A stretch of DNA of 64,000 nt. It comes from Pontibacter sp. E15-1. GTDB lineage: Bacteria > Bacteroidota > Bacteroidia > Cytophagales > Hymenobacteraceae. How positions within the stretch are numbered: the stretch's first letter is position 1; every line of letters begins with the position of its first letter. This document shows positions 35,051 through 44,949 of the stretch, piece by piece. Made by a program: the position numbers and the translations under genes. The notes under the pieces were generated by a model that saw only the letters and a program-made list of their open reading frames with translations, did no database searches and was not told where the DNA came from. Location of the stretch: positions 1-64,000 of the forward strand of contig NZ_JAKVIR010000013.1 of the NCBI RefSeq assembly GCF_022601975.1. The letters are read 5' to 3'.

Positions 35051-38047
35051 TTAAGCTAAATTTCTAATTTTAGTCAGGTACGTTACGTTTGGCTGCACAT
35101 TAAGCTCTTCCAGTACATGGAAAGCACGCTCGCCTTGCTCACGCTCCAATATCTGCGATATACGGCTTTCAGGGTCTTTCATGTCGCCAAACACGATTGC
35201 CTCTGTAGGGCAAGACTGTGCACAGGCACTCACTACTTCACCGTCTTTCGGCCTTCTGTTCTCCCGCTTCGCCTCTAGTTTGGCAAGCTGCACACGCTGC
35301 ACGCAGAAAGAGCATTTTTCCATCACGCCACGGGCTCTCACCGTCACATCCGGGTTCAACACCATCTTGCCCAGGTCGCTGTTCATCATATAGTTCTCAG
35401 TCGCGAACTTATCGTTGTTGAAATAAGCGAACCAGTTGAAACGACGCACTTTGTACGGGCAGTTGTTGGCGCAGTAACGGGTACCCACGCAACGGTTGTA
35501 TACCATCTGGTTGATACCCTCGGAGCTGTGCATGGTAGCGGCCACCGGGCAAACTGTCTCACACGGCGCGTGGTTACAGTGCTGGCACATCATCGGCTGG
35601 AACACCACAGATGGGTTCTCGGCCGGATGCTCCATTGTCTCGTAGTCCTTTTCCTCATGCTCCACCGCGCTGTAGTAGCGGTCGATGCGCATCCAGTGCA
35701 TGTCGCGGCGGTTCAGCACTTCTGCCTTGCCCACCACAGGCACGTTGTTCTCGATGTGGCAGCTCACGGTACAGGCACCACAACCGATACAAGAGTTCAG
35801 GTCGATGACCATACCCCAGTGGTGGTTCTTGTACTCATAGTCATCCCAAAGCGAGATGGTAGCCGGCTTGGCTGGGCCTTCGTGCGTGGCCAGGCGGATA
35901 TATTCTGTTACCTCTTTCGGGTTTTCCTTGTACTTGGCGAGGGTGCTCTCCTGCACTACCAGACGGTCCATGATGGTATGGTGGGTCTGAACCTGTGCGA
36001 TTGGGGAAGTGGCTCCCGTTTTCTCCAGTGTCACCGGCCCTGTGTACAGGATGGTGTTATCTATCACCGTGGCTACGGCAAGTGCGTTAGCACCTACGTT
36101 TTTTGCCACTGGCATTGAGTCGATTGTGCGGCCATACCCAAGGGCAATGGCAACGGTGCCCTGTGCCTGACCTGGCTGAACCAGCATTGGCAACTCAAAT
36201 GTGGTACCGTTTGCGGTAGTCACTTTCAGTACCTCGCCCTGCACGATCTCCATCTCTTCAGACATCTTCTGCGACATGGCCACATAGTTGCCCCAGGTTG
36301 CCTTCGAGATCGGGTCGCCCATTTCCTGCAGCCATGGGTTGTTGGAGTTGTCTCCGGTGCCGATCGCTACTTTCTCGTAAAGCACAGCCTCAATCGCTGC
36401 GGCTTTCACTGGCTTTGCTACCGGCGAGGCAGCCGTGAAGGTGTTGTTCACCGTCATCATGCTGGTACCGTTCTCCAGTACGCCATCATGCACTGCCTGC
36501 TCCCAGAACTTGTTGAAGTCGCCGGCGGAAGCGATTTTGCGCCAGTTGTTGCGGATGTACTCGTAGAAGTTGCCGCCAGCGCCACTCCAGTTCAGCAGGC
36601 TGTCCTGCATCTGGCGTGTCAGGAAGATCGGGGTAAGCACAGGCTGTGTTAAGCTCAGATACCCTTTTCTTGGCTCGTTGTCGTTCCACGACTCCAGGTA
36701 GTTGTGATCAGGGGCTATATAGTCTGCCAGGGCAGATGTTTCTTCCACTCTGTCAGAGAAAGACACCTTCAACGGCACTTTCTTCAGGCCGCTTACTACT
36801 TTGGCTGAAAGCGGATGGTCATACACCGGGTTTGCGTTGTAGAAGAACACAGCACCTACAGTACCGGTGTTCATCTCGTTCACCAACCGGATCATGGCCG
36901 CGTCGTTACCCTGCTTCACATAGTATGGAGCGTTGGTGTCGATGGTCGTTCCCTCGGCGCCCAGTGCGCTGTTGATCGCGGCAACCATTGCCTGAGTGCC
37001 GGCGTCGTTAGAGCCTGACACCACGAGGGCTTTGCCCTGGTTGGCCTTCAGTTCTTTGATGGCAGATGCCAGCGCCTTGGTAGCGGCTGCAGGCGTGTTG
37101 CCAGCGCTGCCCTGACCAGTGATGCCGTTGTATAAGGCTGTTATTACAGCAGCCTCCTCAGATGGCTTGATCGGCACACGCACGTCGGCGTTAGCGCCAG
37201 TCAGGGACAATGCCGTCTCGAACTGGATATGGCGTGACATGTTCGGGTTGCCCGACGTCACCTTTCTGTTCTTGATGTATTGCTTTGCAAAAGGGATTGG
37301 GGCGATCCAGGTGCCCAGGAAGTCAGCGCCTACGCTCACGATTACCTGCGCCTTGCTGAAATCATACCCTGGTACCACACCGCCGTTGGCGCTAAGCAGG
37401 CCTGAGGCAGAGTTTGCGTCGTAGGTTACGTGCTCGAAGCTGCCGAAACGCGCGCCAAACTCCTTGATTAGTTGCTGGGTAGACGGGCTGATGATCGTGG
37501 AAGACACAATCGCCACTTTCCCGGTCACGCTTCCAAGGCGCGCCTTAATCTCTTTGTCAACCTGCTCCCACTCAGCCTCCTTGCCTTTGATCAGCGGAGT
37601 TCTCAGTCGGTTGATATCATACACCCCCAACACAGAAGCCTGCGCGCGCGCGCTTGTACCAGTCGGTGTGAGCTTTGAGCTAGGGTTCGGCTCGATCTTG
37701 ATCGGGCGACCCTCGCGGGTTTTTATTAAAATGCTGTTGTAGTTACCGTTCTGGAAGTAGGTGGAGGCATACCAGTTTGCCACGCCCGGCTCTACGTCTA
37801 CTGGTTTGTTCAGGTAAGGGATAGCTTTCCTTACGGGCGCTTCGCAAGAAGCAAGCGAAACGGCGGCTACGCTAAAGCCCATCAGCTTCAGGAAGTCTCT
37901 TCGCTTTGTTTTACCGCTTGAAGAACCGTCCGCACTGGTTTCCTTAACAGGCAGGAATTCTGGAAACTCGTTATGAGCATGCTTAGCGAATTCCGGAGTG
38001 TTCTCTAACTCCTCAATTCCTCTCCAGTATTTTATTCTGTCTTGCAT
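35051..38047 (-). CDS. actB: Alternative complex III subunit ActB (molybdopterin-like plus iron-sulfur)
   Basis: The 998-residue periplasmic core of ACIII. It has a twin-arginine motif KRRDFLKL (Arg49-Arg50) followed by VSLASC (Cys68), so export by Tat and lipid anchoring are both likely. Residues about 70-720 match the molybdopterin oxidoreductase fold, which in ACIII lacks cofactor. The C-terminal third holds four cysteine clusters: CIGCGACTVSC, CQHCNHAPCETVC, CVGTRYCANNC and CSFC...CAQSC, for three or four Fe-S centres. It lies 43 bases after actA. Electrons are thought to run from quinol in ActC through these clusters to the ActA hemes. Confidence 0.95.
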   Translation of the reverse strand: MQDRIKYWRGIEELENTPEFAKHAHNEFPEFLPVKETSADGSSSGKTKRRDFLKLMGFSVAAVSLASCEAPVRKAIPYLNKPVDVEPGVANWYASTYFQNGNYNSILIKTREGRPIKIEPNPSSKLTPTGTSARAQASVLGVYDINRLRTPLIKGKEAEWEQVDKEIKARLGSVTGKVAIVSSTIISPSTQQLIKEFGARFGSFEHVTYDANSASGLLSANGGVVPGYDFSKAQVIVSVGADFLGTWIAPIPFAKQYIKNRKVTSGNPNMSRHIQFETALSLTGANADVRVPIKPSEEAAVITALYNGITGQGSAGNTPAAATKALASAIKELKANQGKALVVSGSNDAGTQAMVAAINSALGAEGTTIDTNAPYYVKQGNDAAMIRLVNEMNTGTVGAVFFYNANPVYDHPLSAKVVSGLKKVPLKVSFSDRVEETSALADYIAPDHNYLESWNDNEPRKGYLSLTQPVLTPIFLTRQMQDSLLNWSGAGGNFYEYIRNNWRKIASAGDFNKFWEQAVHDGVLENGTSMMTVNNTFTAASPVAKPVKAAAIEAVLYEKVAIGTGDNSNNPWLQEMGDPISKATWGNYVAMSQKMSEEMEIVQGEVLKVTTANGTTFELPMLVQPGQAQGTVAIALGYGRTIDSMPVAKNVGANALAVATVIDNTILYTGPVTLEKTGATSPIAQVQTHHTIMDRLVVQESTLAKYKENPKEVTEYIRLATHEGPAKPATISLWDDYEYKNHHWGMVIDLNSCIGCGACTVSCHIENNVPVVGKAEVLNRRDMHWMRIDRYYSAVEHEEKDYETMEHPAENPSVVFQPMMCQHCNHAPCETVCPVAATMHSSEGINQMVYNRCVGTRYCANNCPYKVRRFNWFAYFNNDKFATENYMMNSDLGKMVLNPDVTVRARGVMEKCSFCVQRVQLAKLEAKRENRRPKDGEVVSACAQSCPTEAIVFGDMKDPESRISQILEREQGERAFHVLEELNVQPNVTYLTKIRNLA

Positions 38048-38090
38048 ATTATATTTAGAAAACTCGAATCTTTATCGAAAATAGAATAAA

Positions 38091-39428
38091 TTAATAGTGA
38101 CACTTAGAGCACTCCGTGCCACCGTTGGATGACACCGTGAACGCGCCTTTCGACGTCTCGTTATGCAGCTCCACCAGCTTGTCGTAGTAGGCGTTGCCTT
38201 CCGTGTTCAGCGGCGTCTCGCGATGACAGTCGATACACCAGCCCATCGTGAGCGGAGAGTACTGATACACCACATCCATTTCCTGGATTGGCCCGTGGCA
38301 AGTCTGGCACTCGATGCCGCCCACCTGCGTGTGCTGAGAGTGGTTGAAGTACGCCAGGTCCGGCAGGTTGTGGATGCGCACCCACTCAATTGGCCTGTTG
38401 CGCTCCAGCGCCTTGTATATTTTCTGGATTTCAGGAGACTCTGTCTTGATCTGGCTGTGGCAGTTCATACAGATATTGGCCGAAGGTATGCTGGCGCTCT
38501 TGCCCTTGTAAACCGTAGAGTGGCAGTAGTTACAGTTGATCTGGTGCTCGCCGGCGTGCAGCTTGTGCGAGAAGGCAATCGGCTGCTTCGGCTGGTAGCC
38601 CTGCTGGATGCCGATGCCCATCACCTTGTCAAGCGACAGGTCGAGCAGCACCACCACAAAGATCAGCACCACCAGGGTACGAACGGCACTCGATTTATAG
38701 ATCTTGGAGAAGTCGAAGCGGGGGTTTACCACCTCCTGGTCATACTCGTTCAGCTTGCGGTTGGTGTTGAGGTAGTTCTTCAGCACCGAAGAGATCAGCA
38801 ACAGGGTCACCACCAGCACAATCAGCACGATGATCAGCACCACCAGGATGATGTCGAGGTAGCCGCCCACGGCTCCGATCGCGTCTGTGCCTATATTATC
38901 ACCAGGCGCAGCGCCTTCCACACCGCCTTCGCCGGTCGTAACCGCGGTGGCGGCAGACTCGGCAGCCTTGATGTAGGTCAGGATGGAGGTGATTTCCTCG
39001 TTAGAGAACGCGAAGGAAGGCATCGCCTGCTTCTTGTACTCGTTGTAGACCGCCACCGCCTGTGCGTCTCCGGAGGAGATCAGCGCCTGCGAGTTTTTGA
39101 TCCACTTTTGCAGCCAGTCAGCGCTTCTTCGCTCGTTTATCCCCTGCAAGCCAGGTCCCACGATAACGTCGGAACCGGACGAGTGACACACGGCGCAGTT
39201 GTTTTTAAACAAGGATTCCCCCGCGTCCACGATGGCAACATCGTCAACAGGCAGGCCGCCCGTACTTGCAGCTGCCGTGGCTCCCTGTGTAGCACCCGGC
39301 ACAACTCCCTTCTGAGCAACATCCGCCTGCTCGCTGGCTTCCTGGGCGTAAGCGCCAAACGAAACCACCAATGCAATCAGGAAGGCAAGGAAAACTTTGA
39401 TTTTTGTTTTAACTATACAGCTAATCAT
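38091..39428 (-). CDS. actA: Alternative complex III subunit ActA, six-heme cytochrome c
   Basis: A 445-residue multiheme cytochrome with six CxxCH motifs. The first, CAVCH (78-82), lies in a class I cytochrome domain after the signal sequence. Two hydrophobic segments (about 190-212 and 248-265) follow. Then come five hemes: CNYCH, CMNCH, CQTCH, CIDCH and CSKCH, the last two residues from the C-terminus. The five-heme part matches classical ActA; the extra N-terminal heme domain is a fusion. I use the ATG at 39428; a TTG two codons upstream is possible. A perfect-spacing promoter lies about 50 bases upstream, so this is the first gene of the respiratory series. Confidence 0.94.
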   Translation of the reverse strand: MISCIVKTKIKVFLAFLIALVVSFGAYAQEASEQADVAQKGVVPGATQGATAAASTGGLPVDDVAIVDAGESLFKNNCAVCHSSGSDVIVGPGLQGINERRSADWLQKWIKNSQALISSGDAQAVAVYNEYKKQAMPSFAFSNEEITSILTYIKAAESAATAVTTGEGGVEGAAPGDNIGTDAIGAVGGYLDIILVVLIIVLIVLVVTLLLISSVLKNYLNTNRKLNEYDQEVVNPRFDFSKIYKSSAVRTLVVLIFVVVLLDLSLDKVMGIGIQQGYQPKQPIAFSHKLHAGEHQINCNYCHSTVYKGKSASIPSANICMNCHSQIKTESPEIQKIYKALERNRPIEWVRIHNLPDLAYFNHSQHTQVGGIECQTCHGPIQEMDVVYQYSPLTMGWCIDCHRETPLNTEGNAYYDKLVELHNETSKGAFTVSSNGGTECSKCHY

Positions 39429-39480
39429 AGCCAAGATCTCTTGTGTGTGTTTAGTATGAGGTAAAATTACATTACGGCCA

Positions 39481-39510
39481 CAAATCTACTATGCGAATTC
39501 TATTAATCAA
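39481..39510 (-). promoter_or_regulatory. Promoter of ACIII/oxidase operon
   Basis: Minus strand: -33 TTG (plus CAA at 39508-39510), 19-base spacer, -7 TAGATTTG (plus CAAATCTA at 39481-39488). The start would be near 39474, leaving a leader of about 45 bases before actA. Confidence 0.78.
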
Positions 39511-39902
39511 ACAGAATATGTTTATTATTTGACCCTTTGAAGGCCTATCCGGTCCTTTGCTCTGTATGTAGGGCAGAATCGTGTTTCTGTTGTTATTTCA
39601 GGCTTTTTATTTAGAACGATTACAAATAAAGCGCATCAATCTACCCCTACATGCGCATTCTTTTAGTACCATTTTATCGGTGTATTGTGTCAGATTCACA
39701 CACTTCTCAAAAGCTGTTTTTATTTACAGCGTTTCATTTTTTCCACATCGTATATTAAAAGTGTTATATATCGTTTTCGCCTGGTGCGGGTAGGCAGGCG
39801 GACGCATGGTAGGGTATAGCCTATATATAATAGTGTGTGCCGCGTGGCCGCTTGCCCGCCCTGCAACGGCAGAACCCTTCACGTATATTCTCTGCAAAAC
39901 AT
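39511..39902. other. Noncoding gap between divergent act and rpsF promoters
   Basis: About 390 bases with no convincing gene; a 70-codon frame at 39581-39793 has no family features. GCAGGCGG near 39800 and CCGCTTGCC near 39850 can pair imperfectly, forming a GC-rich stem in otherwise AT-rich DNA. Nothing else was recognised. Confidence 0.45.
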
Positions 39903-39932
39903 TTGCATTACAGATATTTTGGCTTACCTTTG
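39903..39932 (+). promoter_or_regulatory. Promoter of rpsF-rpsR-rplI
   Basis: TTG at 39903-39905, a 19-base spacer and TACCTTTG at 39925-39932. The start near 39938 gives a leader of about 25 bases and excludes the open frame upstream of 39963. Confidence 0.82.
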
Positions 39933-39962
39933 CAGGCTAAAATTAAATCACAAATCGAACCG

Positions 39963-40331
39963 ATGGAATTGAAAAATTACGAAACGGTCTTCATCCTGAC
40001 TCCGTTGTTGAACGACGTTCAGATGCAAGAAACGGTCGAGAAGTTCAGACAGGTGCTTAAGGAAAATGGCGCCGAAATTATTCACGAAGAGAACTGGGGT
40101 CTTCGTAAGCTTGCTTACCCAATCCAGAAGAAATCCACGGGTTTCTATCACCTCGTAGAATTCAAGGCTCCGGGCAACGTTGTAGACGCGCTTGAGCTGA
40201 CTTACCGCCGTGATGAAAAAGTTGTTCGTTTCTTGACTACTGCTCTCGACAAGCACGCTGTGGCGTACAACGAGCGCAGAAGAAACGGTGAATTCAAGTC
40301 TCAGGCTAAAAAAGAGGAGGTTAAAGGATAA
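39963..40331 (+). CDS. rpsF: 30S ribosomal protein S6
   Basis: A 122-residue small-subunit protein that pairs with S18 in the platform. [18 protein letters not shown] and [25 protein letters not shown] are the conserved S6 signatures, and a short Lys/Glu tail ends it. The frame is open from 39837, but the promoter at 39903-39932 and the family N-terminus place the start at the ATG 39963. Its stop overlaps the rpsR start by one base. Confidence 0.97.
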   Translation: MELKNYETVFILTPLLNDVQMQETVEKFRQVLKENGAEIIHEENWGLRKLAYPIQKKSTGFYHLVEFKAPGNVVDALELTYRRDEKVVRFLTTALDKHAVAYNERRRNGEFKSQAKKEEVKG

Positions 40332-40582
40332 TGAGCTTAGTAAACGAAAGAGTACACAAGCAAGATAATCGCCAGAAATACTGCCGCTTCAAGAAGAGCG
40401 GTATCAAGTATATCGATTATAAAGATGGTAACTTCCTGCTCAAGTTTGTAAACGAGCAAGGCAAGATTCTTCCACGGAGACTCACAGGCACAAGCCTGAA
40501 GTTCCAGCGCAAAGTGTCGCAGGCGGTTGCCAGAGCGAGACACCTTGCGATTTTACCTTATGTTGGGGATTCTTTAAAATAA
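40331..40582 (+). CDS. rpsR: 30S ribosomal protein S18
   Basis: An 83-residue protein that binds S6 and 16S rRNA. The conserved [47 protein letters not shown] region covers most of its length. The ATG overlaps the last base of the rpsF stop codon, so translation is coupled. S6 and S18 form a dimer, in line with this coupling. Confidence 0.97.
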   Translation: MSLVNERVHKQDNRQKYCRFKKSGIKYIDYKDGNFLLKFVNEQGKILPRRLTGTSLKFQRKVSQAVARARHLAILPYVGDSLK

Positions 40583-40589
40583 GGAGACG

Positions 40590-41033
40590 ATGGAAGTAAT
40601 ACTGAAAGACGACGTAAAGAACCTGGGCTACAAGAACGATATCGTATCTGTGAAGCCAGGGTATGGCCGTAACTACCTGATCCCGCAAGGGCTGGCGGTT
40701 CTGGCTGATAAATCAAGCAAAAAAGTAGTAGCCGAGAACATCCGCCAGGCGGCACACAAGGCAGAGAAAATCCAGAATGACGCACAGGGGCTGGCAGACA
40801 GCATCGGCGGCACTGTTCTGGAGATCCCTGCAAAAGTGGGCGAGACGGGCAAAATCTTCGGCTCCGTGACTACCCTGCAGCTGTCTGAGGCCCTGAAGGC
40901 CAAAGGATTCGATGTGGACCGTAAGCGTATCTCCTTCGACCAGGATGTGAAAACAGCCGGTGAGTATACCGCTACGATCAACCTGCACAAAGAAGTGAAG
41001 CACCAGGTGAAATTTAACGTGGTGGCTCAATAA
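40590..41033 (+). CDS. rplI: 50S ribosomal protein L9
   Basis: A 147-residue protein with the N-terminal 23S rRNA-binding domain (MEVILKDDVKNLGYKND, VKPGYGRNYLIPQGLA), a long connecting helix (about 40-75) and a C-terminal domain (GKIFGSVTTLQLSEALKAKG). It follows rpsR by 7 bases and is ended by a strong terminator, closing the three-gene unit. Confidence 0.97.
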   Translation: MEVILKDDVKNLGYKNDIVSVKPGYGRNYLIPQGLAVLADKSSKKVVAENIRQAAHKAEKIQNDAQGLADSIGGTVLEIPAKVGETGKIFGSVTTLQLSEALKAKGFDVDRKRISFDQDVKTAGEYTATINLHKEVKHQVKFNVVAQ

Positions 41034-41056
41034 GCAGCGCACACAGCTAAAGTTTT

Positions 41057-41094
41057 AAAAGCGTCCTGCCCCCAAAAGGCAGGACGCTTTTTTT
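41057..41094 (+). terminator. Terminator after rplI
   Basis: Perfect 14-bp stem AAAAGCGTCCTGCC (41057-41070) / GGCAGGACGCTTTT (41078-41091) with a 7-base loop and further T residues. Confidence 0.93.
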
Positions 41095-41177
41095 GTGGGT
41101 ATACCCATTCACAATCCTTTTTATACCTTCGTAGAAATAAAGAAGCGCCAATACGCCACACCAACGCGATACATCCT

Positions 41178-42155
41178 ATGTTCCGGACTGAAGTACAGGT
41201 AGCTCCCGCAGATTTCCAGCTCGCGCTGCACGACAAGGTGCTGACCATCGGCTCCTGCTTTGCAGAGGTGATGGGCACCCGGCTGCGGCAAAATAAAGCC
41301 GATGTGCTGGTGAATCCGTTCGGGACCATCTTCAACCCGCTCTCGGTTTGCCTCCTGCTGCAGGCCGCGGCGGGCAGCCCCCACGACTTTGCCAGCCATT
41401 TGGTGCAGCACCAGGGCATCTGGTACGCCTACGACCTCCATTCTTCCCTCTCCTCCCCCTCCAGAGACGAACTGTTGCAGCAGATAGCCGACAGGCTACA
41501 CCATACCCGCTTATACCTGCAGGAGGCAAAGCTGCTCGTGATCACACTGGGCACCGCTGTGGCCTACAAGCTCCAGGAGGGCGGCAAGGTGGTGGCCAAC
41601 TGCCACAAGCTGCCTGCCAGCAACTTCACGCGCGTGCTGCTGCACACCGACGAAATGCGGCAGGCGTTCGCGCAGACACAGGCCCTGCTCCGGCGCATTA
41701 ACCCGGAGCTGAATATCCTGCTGACGGTGAGCCCGGTACGCCATATCAAAGAGACGCTCGCGACCAACAGCGTGAGCAAGGCCACGCTGCGGGTCTTGTG
41801 CCACGAGGCAGAGCAGCAGCATGCACACGTGCACTACTTCCCGGCTTTCGAGATAATGCTGGACGATTTGCGCGATTACCGCTTTTACAAGCCCGACATG
41901 CTGCACCCGACCGAAGTTGCCGAGGAGTATATCTGGCAGAAGTTTGTGGCAGCCTATTATACCCCCGACTTTCAAGCTTTTCAGGAGGTATGGCAGAAAA
42001 TGAAGCGTGCGGTGGCGCACCGGCCCTTTCATCCGGCCTCGGAGGCGCACCAGGCATTTTTGCGCAGCACCCTACAGCAACTCTCCCGGTTGCGGGAGCA
42101 GTATAAAATTGAAACGGCAGAAGAGGAGCAGTTGCTGCGCGACCAGTTGCTGTAA
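41178..42155 (+). CDS. GSCFA domain-containing protein
   Basis: A 325-residue protein whose opening TIGSCFAEVMG (residues 24-33) is the GSCFA signature, related to the SGNH/GDSL hydrolase fold. NPFGTIFNPLSV and a later block LTVSPVRHIKETLATNSVSKATLR with PDMLHPTEVAEEYIW fit the family; the Ser and His would be catalytic in an SGNH-like site. No signal peptide is seen, so it is cytoplasmic. Substrate unknown. A near -7 element TACCTTCG (41124-41131) lies upstream but departs from consensus by one base. Confidence 0.9.
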   Translation: MFRTEVQVAPADFQLALHDKVLTIGSCFAEVMGTRLRQNKADVLVNPFGTIFNPLSVCLLLQAAAGSPHDFASHLVQHQGIWYAYDLHSSLSSPSRDELLQQIADRLHHTRLYLQEAKLLVITLGTAVAYKLQEGGKVVANCHKLPASNFTRVLLHTDEMRQAFAQTQALLRRINPELNILLTVSPVRHIKETLATNSVSKATLRVLCHEAEQQHAHVHYFPAFEIMLDDLRDYRFYKPDMLHPTEVAEEYIWQKFVAAYYTPDFQAFQEVWQKMKRAVAHRPFHPASEAHQAFLRSTLQQLSRLREQYKIETAEEEQLLRDQLL

Positions 42156-42240
42156 CCCCGCCCCTGCCCTGCACGCGAAACACTAAACTAAGGGTTGAGG
42201 CTTGGAGTATATATAGAGCACACCAACTTAAATGGAGCCT

Positions 42241-42606
42241 ATGAAAACGCTGTGTCTAACCTTGCTGCTGTTTTTGGCCTCACTCGCCCATGCGAACGCC
42301 CAATCCCAGGAACCCGCCAACGACCTGAGTATTTTCCTCGGGAAGCTGCAGGCATACATTGCCTGTGACCCCAGGCACATCAAACCGGATATGCCCATCG
42401 CAAAGCCCAGCCCTGAAGATCCTCCCTCAAAAATGCCTTCACCGGATGTAGCTGGGTATATGCAGGACCCCAAAACCGGCTTGCGCTATTATGCAAAATA
42501 CGATAAAATCGTAGACTTCGAGACAGGCTACTCGTTTCACGTGGCCACCATGACGATTGCCAGGGAACCCGTGCTGGATAAAAGTGCCGCCGAACACAGG
42601 CCCTAA
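42241..42606 (+). CDS. Small secreted protein, unknown
   Basis: Not recognised. A 121-residue product with a signal peptide (MKTLCLTLLLFLASLAHANAQ, cleavage after HANAQ plausible). The mature part is Pro-rich in the middle (KPSPEDPPSKMPSPD) and ends with YAKYDKIVDFETGYSFHVATMTIA, which could form strands. The ATG at 42241 gives the cleanest signal peptide; the frame also has an ATG at 42232. It stands between the GSCFA gene and the DUF255 gene, both on the same strand, without clear promoter or terminator. Confidence 0.65.
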   Translation: MKTLCLTLLLFLASLAHANAQSQEPANDLSIFLGKLQAYIACDPRHIKPDMPIAKPSPEDPPSKMPSPDVAGYMQDPKTGLRYYAKYDKIVDFETGYSFHVATMTIAREPVLDKSAAEHRP

Positions 42607-42688
42607 GCTTTGCTGCGCACCCGGTGCCAGCTTTGCACGCCACTCTGCTTAACTCCGCGCCCATTACCCGACCTTTAAGAATAAACCT

Positions 42689-44752
42689 ATGCCAGAAGAC
42701 AAAAAGCCCAACCGACTCATCCACGAAAGCAGCCCATACCTGCTGCAACATGCCCACAACCCCGTCGACTGGTACCCCTGGGGCGAAGACGCGCTGCAGA
42801 AAGCGCGGCAGGAAGACAAGCCCATCCTTGTGAGCATTGGCTACGCGGCCTGCCACTGGTGCCACGTGATGGAGCACCAGTCGTTTGAAAAGGAAACGAT
42901 CGCCGACATCATGAACGCGCACTTTGTGTGCATCAAGGTAGACCGCGAGGAGCGCCCCGACGTGGATGCCGTGTACATGGACGCGGTGCACGCCATGGGC
43001 CTACAAGGCGGGTGGCCGCTCAATGTGTTCCTTACGCCGGAGGCAAAGCCCTTTTACGGCGGCACCTACTTTGCCCCGCAGCAATGGGAGGGCCTACTGC
43101 AAAACGTGGCCGAGGCATTTACCAAAAACCGCCAGGAGCTGGACAAGTCGGCGGAGCAGTTTGCCGCGCACCTCAACCAGAGCGAGCTGGAAAAGCATGG
43201 CTTGAGCGAGCGCAATTTCCATGTCCGGGAAGACGATTTCAGGCTGATGGGGTATAACCTGAGCACCCGCTTCGACAAGAAGCTGGGCGGCCTGGGGCAG
43301 GCGCCCAAGTTCCCGATGCCCACCAATTACCTTTTCCTGCTGCGCTACCACGTCCATACCTCCGATCAGTCTGCCCTGCGCCAGGTGCACCTGACGCTGC
43401 GCGAAATGGCCTATGGCGGCATCTACGACCAGATTGGCGGCGGCTTTGCCCGCTATTCGGTGGATGCCGAGTGGCTGGTGCCGCACTTCGAGAAAATGCT
43501 CTATGACAACGGGCAGCTTATCACCCTTTACGCCGAGGCATACCAGGCCACACGTGAAACATTGTACCACGAGGTGGTGTATGAGACCATCGCGTTTGTG
43601 GAGCGCGAGCTCATGAGCCCGGAAGGCGGCTTTTACTCTTCGCTGGATGCCGACAGCGAGGGCGAGGAAGGCCGTTTTTATACCTTCACAAAAGACGAGC
43701 TCCATACCATCCTCGGCCCGGAAGAGCCGCTTTTCTCGAAGTATTACCATGCCACGGCCGCCGGGAACTTCGAGCACGGCCGCAACATCCTGCACCGCCG
43801 GACCAGCGACGAGGACTTTGCCCGGGAGCACGAGCTGGAGATAGAAGTGCTGCTGGAAATGGTGCAGAACTGGAAGAAGAAGCTGATGGAGGAACGGGCC
43901 AAGCGCATCCGCCCGGCCCTTGACGACAAGATCCTGACCTCGTGGAACGCGCTGATGCTGAAAGGACTGGCCGACGCCTACTACGTATTCGGGAACGACC
44001 ATTTTCTGGACCTGGCCCTGCGCAACGCCAACTTCCTGTTGCAAAAAGTGTTGCAGGGCGACAAACTCTTCCACAACTACAAAGAGGGAAAGGCCACGAT
44101 CGACGGTTTCCTGGAAGACTATGCCCTCGTGGCGCGCGCCTTCACCAGGCTTTACGAAGTGACCTTCGACGAGAAATGGCTGCAGCAAGCGCACAAACTG
44201 ACAGCCTACACGCTCGAGAATTTCTTCGACGAGACGGAAGGCATGTTCTTCTTCACAGACCAAAGCTCCGAGAAGCTCATTGCCCGCAAAAAGGAGCTCA
44301 TCGACAATGTGATTCCGGCCTCCAACTCCGTGATGGCCACAAACCTGCACTTCCTTGGGCTTTACTTTGACGAGGAGCGGTATACCACCCTGTCTAACGA
44401 AATGCTGGCCAGCGTAAAGGACCTGCTGGTGAAGGAGCCCTCGCACCTGAGCAACTGGGCGGCGCTATACTACCACAAGCTTACCCCCACGGCTGAGGTG
44501 GCCATTGCCGGGGACGAGGCCGCCCGGATGCGCGACGAGCTCAGCGCATTCTACCACCCCAACATGATTTTGCTGGGCAGCCAAAACGGGCAGAGCAGCC
44601 TCGCCTTGCTAAAAGACAAAACCCCGCTCGGTGGCAAAACCACCCTATATGTCTGCTACAACAAGACCTGCCAGCTACCGGTGCACCAGGCGGCCGAAGC
44701 GCTGGAGCAGCTGCAGCGCGTAGAGCAAAACCCCAAGTTCCCGCCGCTGTAA
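42689..44752 (+). CDS. DUF255/YyaL-type thioredoxin-fold protein
   Basis: A 687-residue cytoplasmic protein homologous to bacterial YyaL and animal SPATA20. The N-terminal thioredoxin-like domain (about 1-160) has ACHWCHVME with Cys55 and Cys58 and the sequence DREERPDVD. The rest resembles an (alpha/alpha)6-barrel related to N-acylglucosamine epimerases ([46 protein letters not shown]). The function is not firmly known; similarity to sugar epimerases and to thiol proteins has been noted for the family. A hairpin follows at 44788-44816. Confidence 0.93.
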   Translation: MPEDKKPNRLIHESSPYLLQHAHNPVDWYPWGEDALQKARQEDKPILVSIGYAACHWCHVMEHQSFEKETIADIMNAHFVCIKVDREERPDVDAVYMDAVHAMGLQGGWPLNVFLTPEAKPFYGGTYFAPQQWEGLLQNVAEAFTKNRQELDKSAEQFAAHLNQSELEKHGLSERNFHVREDDFRLMGYNLSTRFDKKLGGLGQAPKFPMPTNYLFLLRYHVHTSDQSALRQVHLTLREMAYGGIYDQIGGGFARYSVDAEWLVPHFEKMLYDNGQLITLYAEAYQATRETLYHEVVYETIAFVERELMSPEGGFYSSLDADSEGEEGRFYTFTKDELHTILGPEEPLFSKYYHATAAGNFEHGRNILHRRTSDEDFAREHELEIEVLLEMVQNWKKKLMEERAKRIRPALDDKILTSWNALMLKGLADAYYVFGNDHFLDLALRNANFLLQKVLQGDKLFHNYKEGKATIDGFLEDYALVARAFTRLYEVTFDEKWLQQAHKLTAYTLENFFDETEGMFFFTDQSSEKLIARKKELIDNVIPASNSVMATNLHFLGLYFDEERYTTLSNEMLASVKDLLVKEPSHLSNWAALYYHKLTPTAEVAIAGDEAARMRDELSAFYHPNMILLGSQNGQSSLALLKDKTPLGGKTTLYVCYNKTCQLPVHQAAEALEQLQRVEQNPKFPPL

Positions 44753-44787
44753 GCAGTGCGGCGTCCCTCTTATACAGCACAGCTGAT

Positions 44788-44816
44788 ACCGTGGGTATAA
44801 ATTTTATACCCACGGT
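44788..44816 (+). terminator. Hairpin after DUF255 gene, possible terminator
   Basis: ACCGTGGGTATAAA (44788-44801) is inverted as TTATACCCACGGT up to 44816, a stem of about 13 bp. The bases after it (CTTAAACC) have no T-run, so termination is uncertain. Confidence 0.55.
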
Positions 44817-44905
44817 CTTAAACCTATGTCCTTAAATGCGGCGCATTGCCAGCTAGCACTACATGTAAGTGCAATTTCAGGGTATCATTTCTGCGGCCAA
44901 ATCTT

Positions 44906-44913
44906 TAACTTTG
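44906..44913 (+). promoter_or_regulatory. -7 element upstream of propeller-amidohydrolase gene
   Basis: TAACTTTG at 44906-44913, 36 bases before the ATG. No TTG occurs at the 19-base spacing (ATC there), so the -33 part is weak. Confidence 0.45.
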
Positions 44914-44949
44914 GTAGATTCATAAACGATACTACCAACTCACGCTAAC

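Noticed and set aside
39837..39962. 42-residue N-terminal extension of S6
   Set aside because: It lies across the rpsF promoter; the ATG at 39963 matches ribosomal protein S6.
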